Below, piece after piece: positions 59,434 through 64,000 of a stretch of DNA of 64,000 nucleotides (position 1 is the stretch's first letter; each line of letters begins with the position of its first letter). The translations under genes were made by a program, and so were the position numbers. The DNA comes from Lachnospiraceae bacterium (GTDB lineage: Bacteria > Bacillota > Clostridia > Lachnospirales > Lachnospiraceae), in assembly GCA_017525525.1 (NCBI GenBank), contig JAFXSQ010000055.1:97327-161326 (forward strand), given 5' to 3'. Under the pieces are notes generated by a model. The model had not been told where the DNA came from. It ran no database searches and saw nothing but the letters and a program-made list of their open reading frames with translations.

Positions 59434-60648
59434 ATGAATAACGAATCTGTTAAATTTGATTATTGCATAATAGGAGCGGGCGCCTCGGGCCTTTCCTGTG
59501 CCATAGCGGCAGCATCTAACGGTAAGAGCGTCATCGTGCTTGAGAAGAATAAGAAGGCGGGAAGAAAGCTTTATGCCACCGGAAACGGGCGCTGTAACCT
59601 GACAAACCGCTATGCCGATACAGCCTGCTATCGCTCAAAAGAGGGCGGGTATATGGAGCTTTTGTTTAACCTGTGTCACGGGGTGGATATTTCCGAGCAG
59701 GTATGCAGCTTTATGAACGCATTAGGCATAATGACTACTGAGATAGACGGATATGTGTATCCTGCATCGTACCAGGCTTCTTCAGTCGTATGGGGTATGC
59801 TGGATGAATTAAAGAGACTAAAGGTAAGCATTAACTGCGATTGTGAGGTCATCGGTATCGCGCAGTATGGCGATGAGTATAAGGTTACGTGCAGTGATAA
59901 GGAGTATACTGCGTCAAATGTTGTGCTTGCGGCAGGCAGTTGCGCATATCCTTCACTCGGAGGAAGCAAAAGCGGGTATAGTCTTGCCGAAAGCCTCGGA
60001 CTTAAGGTAAGTGAGCCGGAGCCGGCGCTTACGGCGCTTAAGATTAAAGAGACAAAGCATTTTGAGCTTCTTAAGGGTGTAAGGGCGAAGGGCAGGGTAG
60101 ATGCCTGTGACAGACACGGAAGGCTTATGGCTTCGGAGTACGGGGAGGTTCAGTTTGCCGAGGACACTCTTTCGGGCATAGTATGCTTTAATATGGCTTC
60201 GCTTAAGCCGGACAGATTAAGAATATGCTTCTTTGACAAGGTGCCGGACAGGGAGATATTCTTAAAGCATGCCGACAGGACGCTTGTGGGAGTATTAAAC
60301 GGTTTTGTGAACGACAAGCTTGCGCAGTACATGGTTGAAAGCTTCGGACTTAAGAAAAGCTCATGTGTCAGTGATATAAGCATAAAGGAGATAGATTCTT
60401 TTGTAGGGCATATAGCCGAGCTTGAGTTTAATATAACAGGCACGGAGGATTTTGAAAAAGCTCAGGCTGCTACAGGAGGGATATGCCTTGATCAGATTGA
60501 TCCCTCAACCTTTGCGGTAAAGGGGCGAAAGGGGCTTTATGCCTGCGGAGAGCTGCTTGATATAGACGGCAAATGCGGAGGATATAATCTGACCTTTGCA
60601 TTTCTTTCAGGACTTAAAGCCGGAGGAGGGTATAATGCTCAGACTTAA
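59434..60648 (+). CDS. HI0933-family FAD-dependent flavoprotein
   Basis: 404 aa. FAD-binding GAGASGLSCAIAAAS at the N-terminus, GRKLYATGNGRCNLTN (family signature), VLAAGSCAYPSLGGSKSGY, ALTALKIKE, and the C-terminal GLYACGELLDIDGKCGGYNLTFAFLSG (blocks GLYACGEL and GKCGGYNL). The HI0933/YhiN group is widespread and poorly characterised. It overlaps the next flavoprotein by 14 nt; the two are commonly adjacent in Lachnospiraceae as I recall. Confidence 0.88.
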   Translation: MNNESVKFDYCIIGAGASGLSCAIAAASNGKSVIVLEKNKKAGRKLYATGNGRCNLTNRYADTACYRSKEGGYMELLFNLCHGVDISEQVCSFMNALGIMTTEIDGYVYPASYQASSVVWGMLDELKRLKVSINCDCEVIGIAQYGDEYKVTCSDKEYTASNVVLAAGSCAYPSLGGSKSGYSLAESLGLKVSEPEPALTALKIKETKHFELLKGVRAKGRVDACDRHGRLMASEYGEVQFAEDTLSGIVCFNMASLKPDRLRICFFDKVPDREIFLKHADRTLVGVLNGFVNDKLAQYMVESFGLKKSSCVSDISIKEIDSFVGHIAELEFNITGTEDFEKAQAATGGICLDQIDPSTFAVKGRKGLYACGELLDIDGKCGGYNLTFAFLSGLKAGGGYNAQT

Positions 60649-62194
60649 CGAGATCAAGGTTCCGGTTCTTGCGGGTGAGGAGGCTCTCACCGAGCAGATA
60701 GCAAGAAGGCTAAAAAAATCGGATTTTACATTAGAACGAATAGTCAAAAAATCGATAGATGCAAGAGACAAAACGAAGCTTTGCTATATCTATTCCGTTG
60801 ATGTGTCTACATCGGGGGAGAAGAATTATCTCTCACACGACAGTAAATATATTATGTTAACAAAAGAGGTGAAATACCAGTTTCCTGCGCCAAATGCTCC
60901 GGCAGAGCTTACCGAACGACCGGTGATAATCGGAGCCGGACCGGCGGGATACTTTGCAGCTCTCTATCTTGCAAGAGCGGGATTTAAGCCTGTTCTATAC
61001 GAGCGCGGCGCAGATGTGGATAACAGGACTAATGCGGTAGACAGCTTTTGGAAGGGCGGCAGAATAGACAGGGATACCAACGCCCAGTTTGGTGAGGGCG
61101 GGGCAGGTACATTTTCGGACGGAAAGCTTGCCAGCGGAATAAAGGACAAGAGTGGAAGGATAGGCGCGGTTCTTTTTGATTTCGTCAGCTTTGGGGCTCC
61201 TGAAGATATAGCCTACCTTGCAAAGCCTCATATAGGCACTGACAGGCTTAAGACTGTTTTGAAGAATATGCGCGGTGAGATTATCCGGCTCGGAGGCGAG
61301 ATTCATTTTAATTCTTATATGAATTCTCTTAAAAGTAATGAGTGCGGAAGAATAGAGTACGAGATTTTGAGTGAAGGAAAAAGCTTTATCGATAACACTA
61401 AAGCTTTGATACTTGCCATAGGCCACAGCTCGCGCGAGACATTTCTTATGCTTGATAAAGCCGGCGTGCCTATGGAGAGTAAGCCATTTGCCGTAGGGCT
61501 TAGGTTTGAGCATCCGGCGAAATTGATAAATAAAGGTCAGTACGGCGACAGTGATGAGGCGAGAGCGCTGCCGGCTGCCGATTATAAGATGACTTATACA
61601 ACTAAGGATAACAGGCCTGTGTTTTCCTTCTGCATGTGTCCTGGAGGTTATGTGATCAACGCATCTTCTGATGATGAGCAGTGCGTTGTGAACGGTATGT
61701 CTGAGTACAAAAGAGACGGTAAATTCTCGAACTCGGCTATAGTAGCAGGGGTTAACGATAAGGACTTTGAAGCATATCGTGAACACGGACTTTTCGCCGG
61801 TATGTATTTCCAGAAGGATATGGAAAAAAGAGCTTATGATGCTGGTGGCGGAAGGATACCTGTGTCTGAGTTTGGTACATTTGCAAAGGGCGGTTCAAAG
61901 CTAAATAACTGTTTGCCTGAATATATAAATAATGCTATAATCGAAGGGATTGTACACTACGGAAAAAGGCTTGAAGGCTTTGACATGCCGCAGGCTTTAG
62001 TTTACGGAGTCGAGACGAGAACTTCGTCTCCGGTGAGGATAATTCGCGACGGTAATATGATGTCGAAGGTCACCGGGCTTTTTCCCTGCGGTGAGGGAGC
62101 CGGCTACGCAGGAGGCATAACAAGCGCCGCAGTGGACGGAATAAAGGCTGCCGAACAGGTGGCACTTTACTTGTCCGGAAAAGTGTCATCCTGA
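60635..62194 (+). CDS. FAD-dependent oxidoreductase, uncharacterised dehydrogenase family
   Basis: 519 aa from the ATG 4 nt after GGAGGAGGG; an earlier in-frame ATG is inside the previous gene. An N-terminal cap (about 1-90: LNEIKVPVLAGEEALTEQIARR) precedes the FAD motif VIIGAGPAGYFAALYLARAG, then GEGGAGTFSDGKL, AIGHSSRETF, FCMCPGGYVINAS and the closing LFPCGEGAGYAGGITSAAVDG. Catalytic role unknown. The final codons and stop (Val-Ser-Ser-stop) are read from the left end of an intergenic repeat, TGTCATCCTGAG. Confidence 0.87.
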   Translation: MLRLNEIKVPVLAGEEALTEQIARRLKKSDFTLERIVKKSIDARDKTKLCYIYSVDVSTSGEKNYLSHDSKYIMLTKEVKYQFPAPNAPAELTERPVIIGAGPAGYFAALYLARAGFKPVLYERGADVDNRTNAVDSFWKGGRIDRDTNAQFGEGGAGTFSDGKLASGIKDKSGRIGAVLFDFVSFGAPEDIAYLAKPHIGTDRLKTVLKNMRGEIIRLGGEIHFNSYMNSLKSNECGRIEYEILSEGKSFIDNTKALILAIGHSSRETFLMLDKAGVPMESKPFAVGLRFEHPAKLINKGQYGDSDEARALPAADYKMTYTTKDNRPVFSFCMCPGGYVINASSDDEQCVVNGMSEYKRDGKFSNSAIVAGVNDKDFEAYREHGLFAGMYFQKDMEKRAYDAGGGRIPVSEFGTFAKGGSKLNNCLPEYINNAIIEGIVHYGKRLEGFDMPQALVYGVETRTSSPVRIIRDGNMMSKVTGLFPCGEGAGYAGGITSAAVDGIKAAEQVALYLSGKVSS

Positions 62195-62321
62195 GCGATA
62201 GCGACGCAGACCTCAATGCGAAGAGTTGAGGTGCCGACCTTCGATGTCATAAGGAATCCACCGCAAGCGGTACCCCTTATGACGAAATGCGAGGGCTTGC
62301 GAAGCAACAGGAAGGATCTTA
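62184..62321 (+). repeat. Long-form palindromic intergenic repeat
   Basis: Same layout as the 21.8-kb copy with a few substitutions (GAGTTGAGG for GCGTTGAGG; GCCGACC for GCCGGCC; GGATC for GAATC). Its left end supplies the stop codon of the flavoprotein, and its right end is 2 bp before the proB ribosome site. Confidence 0.88.
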
Positions 62322-62336
62322 AAAAGGAGTTTGAAA

Positions 62337-63188
62337 ATGGACGCAAGAACAAAGCTTCTCGGAAAGCAGAGAGTAGTAATAAAGATAGGCTCATCGAGCC
62401 TTATGCATCCCGAAACCGGCAAGGCTGATCTTCGTAAGATTGAAAAGCTTGTCAGAATAATATGTGATCTCAAGAATACCAACAAGGATGTAATCTTAGT
62501 GTCGTCGGGCGCCATCGCAATCGGCGCGCAGACATTAGGACTTAATACTAAGCCCAAGACCCTGTCTTTAAATCAGGCCTGCGCCGCAGTCGGACAGGCA
62601 CAGCTGATGATGATATATCAGAAGCTCTTTTTGGAATATAACCATATAGCCGCTCAGGTTCTTCTTACCTTTGATGCAATCTCGAATCCCGAGAGAAGAA
62701 GGAATGCGGAGAACACCTTAAATGAGCTTCTGCAGCAGGATATAATACCAGTTGTCAACGAGAATGATACGGTTGCTATTGAGGAGATAGAGTTCGGTGA
62801 TAACGATACTCTGTCAGCTATAGTGGCTCATCTTATCAAGGCTGATTTGCTTATCCTCTTGTCGGATATCGACGGGCTTTATACGGACGATCCTCACAAG
62901 AATCCGGAGGCAAAGAAGCTCTCGGTGGTTGAGGTTATAGATGATAAGATTAAAGATATGGCAAAGGGCGTGGGAAGCTCTTACGGAACCGGAGGAATGG
63001 CCACAAAGATTGCAGCAGCGAGAATTGCCACGGATTCCGGCGCTGATATGGCTATCTTAAATGCAGCGGACCTAAACCTTATCCATGCGCTGCTTGACGG
63101 CGAGGATGTGGGAACTCTTTTCTTGGCACATGACACCGAAGGTTTTGATACGGTTGAATTCATAACCAGCAAGGAGTATTTGCAATAA
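62337..63188 (+). CDS. proB: Glutamate 5-kinase
   Basis: 283 aa from the ATG with AAGGAG 7 nt upstream; a TTG at 62331 is too close to that site. Kinase motifs: RVVIKIGSSSLM, LVSSGAIAIGAQ, DIIPVVNENDTVA, FGDNDTLSAIVA, LLILLSDIDGLYTDDP, GTGGMATKIAAARIA. Length fits the short form without the C-terminal PUA domain. First step of proline synthesis. proA, usually adjacent, is not between this gene and the next; a repeat lies there. Confidence 0.93.
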   Translation: MDARTKLLGKQRVVIKIGSSSLMHPETGKADLRKIEKLVRIICDLKNTNKDVILVSSGAIAIGAQTLGLNTKPKTLSLNQACAAVGQAQLMMIYQKLFLEYNHIAAQVLLTFDAISNPERRRNAENTLNELLQQDIIPVVNENDTVAIEEIEFGDNDTLSAIVAHLIKADLLILLSDIDGLYTDDPHKNPEAKKLSVVEVIDDKIKDMAKGVGSSYGTGGMATKIAAARIATDSGADMAILNAADLNLIHALLDGEDVGTLFLAHDTEGFDTVEFITSKEYLQ

Positions 63189-63215
63189 GTATAGGTAGTG
63201 TAAAGTATACTATGA

Positions 63216-63279
63216 AAAAGATTCTTCGGGCTAAAGAGGAGGTGTTGACACGACTTAAGTGAAGCCCGAAAAATCTTTT
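63216..63279. repeat. Long hairpin of the repeat family, possible terminator
   Basis: AAAAGATTCTTCGGGC pairs with GCCCGAAAAATCTTTT (15 of 16) around a loop containing TAAAGAGGAGGTGTTGACACG, whose sequence matches, reversed, the last module of the 38.2-kb repeat (loop motif given by its ends TAAAGAGG and TGACACG). The T-run after the stem makes it a plausible terminator for proB. Confidence 0.65.
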
Positions 63280-63298
63280 AATATTGGGGGTGTGTGTA

Positions 63299-63859
63299 AT
63301 GACTTTAGGAGAAGAAAAAAAGGAATTAAGGCGTAAGGTCTTAAACGAGAGAAGAAGACTCTTTTCGGATGTGGTTGAGGAGGACTCGACCGTTATCTGC
63401 GAGAAGCTTCTTACAGAAACTGAAATACTTAAATGCGATAAGATATGTCTTTACATGCCCATCAACAACGAGGTTGATGTAAAGCTTATCTTCGACAGGC
63501 TGCTTTCTTTGGGAAAAGAGATATATATCCCGAAGGTTTGCGGACAGGAGATTATTTTCTACCTCTACGAGGGGCAGGAGTCTCTTGCTGTCGGAAGCTT
63601 TGGAATTATGGAGCCTACATCGGGCAAGGAGCTTGAAGCTGACGAGAATACATTTGTTGTATTGCCCGGAGCGGTATTCTCGAGGGAAAGAGACCGCGTC
63701 GGTTACGGCGGCGGCTTTTACGACCGCTTTATGAAGAAGCATCCCGGCATAAAGAATGCGGCTGTCTGCTATGACTTGCAGATCTATGTAAAGATACCTG
63801 CGGGCAAGCATGACATCAAGCCTGACATGATAATAACCGAAAAAGAGATTATCAGATAG
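63299..63859 (+). CDS. 5-formyltetrahydrofolate cyclo-ligase
   Basis: 186 aa from the ATG, 8 nt after GGGGG; an in-frame TTG at 63284 is rejected. Family motifs: KKELRRKVLNERR N-terminus, ICLYMPINNEVDV, KEIYIPKV, and the signature VVLPGAVFSRERDRVGYGGGFYDRFM (blocks LPGAVFS and RVGYGGGFYDRF). ATP-dependent conversion of 5-formyl-THF to 5,10-methenyl-THF in one-carbon metabolism. Followed at once by a long repeat copy. Confidence 0.92.
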   Translation: MTLGEEKKELRRKVLNERRRLFSDVVEEDSTVICEKLLTETEILKCDKICLYMPINNEVDVKLIFDRLLSLGKEIYIPKVCGQEIIFYLYEGQESLAVGSFGIMEPTSGKELEADENTFVVLPGAVFSRERDRVGYGGGFYDRFMKKHPGIKNAAVCYDLQIYVKIPAGKHDIKPDMIITEKEIIR

Positions 63860-63861
63860 CG

Positions 63862-64000
63862 TGTCATGACTTACGCGAAGTGACGCAGACCTCAATGCGA
63901 AGCGTTGAGGTGCCGGCCTTCGATGTCATAAGGAATCCACCGCAAGCGGTACCCCTTATGACGAAATGCGAGGGCTTGCGAAGCAACAGGAAGAATCTTA
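63862..64000 (+). repeat. Long-form palindromic intergenic repeat at the window end
   Basis: Nearly identical to the copies at 21.8 and 62.2 kb from GACGCAGACCTCAATGC to AGGAAGAATCTTA; only the left 20 bp differ (TGTCATGACTTACGCGAAG). It ends exactly at the window edge. Confidence 0.85.

Noticed and set aside
60995-61786. 263-codon - strand open frame
   Set aside because: Antisense to the FAD-dependent oxidoreductase; no family likeness or start signals.

Overview
The window looks like chromosome of an anaerobic, probably motile Gram-positive of the Lachnospiraceae (Butyrivibrio/Pseudobutyrivibrio/Roseburia-like). This is an inference from family knowledge, supported by strong GGAGG ribosome sites, sigma-A promoters with 17-bp spacers, very large hybrid histidine kinases with propeller sensors, a clostridial-type short RNase E/G, CheV, the lepA-hemW pair and a HisF-like/HisI/HisE fusion. 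Almost all genes run on the + strand. Only hisK, an SGNH lipoprotein and one tRNA-Gly are on the - strand. No prophage, transposase or CRISPR array was seen.

Layout. 1-9.6 kb: a signalling operon of hybrid kinases. The first has an amino-acid-type dCache sensor but no ATPase domain, the second is split from its receiver by a frame change, and the third carries a DegV-like lipid-binding domain. An AGCS alanine/glycine symporter follows. 9.7-14.3 kb: a double-receiver protein, two radical-SAM-associated genes and RNase E/G. 14.3-23.7 kb: the outstanding region, a sulfur-trafficking operon. It encodes a CymR-like Rrf2 regulator, MetY, a JAMM peptidase, a MoaD-E1-rhodanese fusion, a Family 2A encapsulin shell, a cysteine desulfurase with a 183-residue disordered cargo extension, serine acetyltransferase, a ThiS-like carrier, a second E1, a second JAMM and TusA. 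23.7-35.3 kb: HisK, SGNH lipoprotein, two AIM24 paralogues, LepA, HemW, an MBOAT/DHHW O-acetylation pair, a lipoprotein and CheV. 35.4-48.7 kb: ArgD, M18 aminopeptidase, a propeller hybrid kinase lacking its phosphoacceptor histidine, tRNA-Gly, thiamine pyrophosphokinase, HisB, HisF-like/HisIE, a 49-aa membrane protein, AlaRS and ClpP. 48.7-64 kb: a 1767-aa kinase with 7TM, ECF-S-like and propeller sensors, a dCache HD-GYP receiver, RpsU, PhoH, YbeY, a DUF3048 lipoprotein, two flavoproteins, ProB and 5-FCL.

How the parts fit (inference). In the sulfur operon, encapsulated cysteine desulfurase would release persulfide sulfur. Rhodanese and TusA would relay it to two ubiquitin-like carriers, which the E1 enzymes convert to thiocarboxylates. 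Both carriers have residues after the C-terminal Gly-Gly, so the two JAMM peptidases may unmask them or release the amino-acid product. MetY and SAT supply homocysteine and O-acetylserine chemistry. Separately, the same amino-acid dCache motif feeds a phosphorelay beside an amino-acid symporter at one end of the window and a c-di-GMP phosphodiesterase at the other.

Intergenic gaps are filled by a modular palindromic repeat family with ends TGTCATYCTGAG and GAAGRATCTTA, and by a separate small element with 17-bp perfect terminal inverted repeats.
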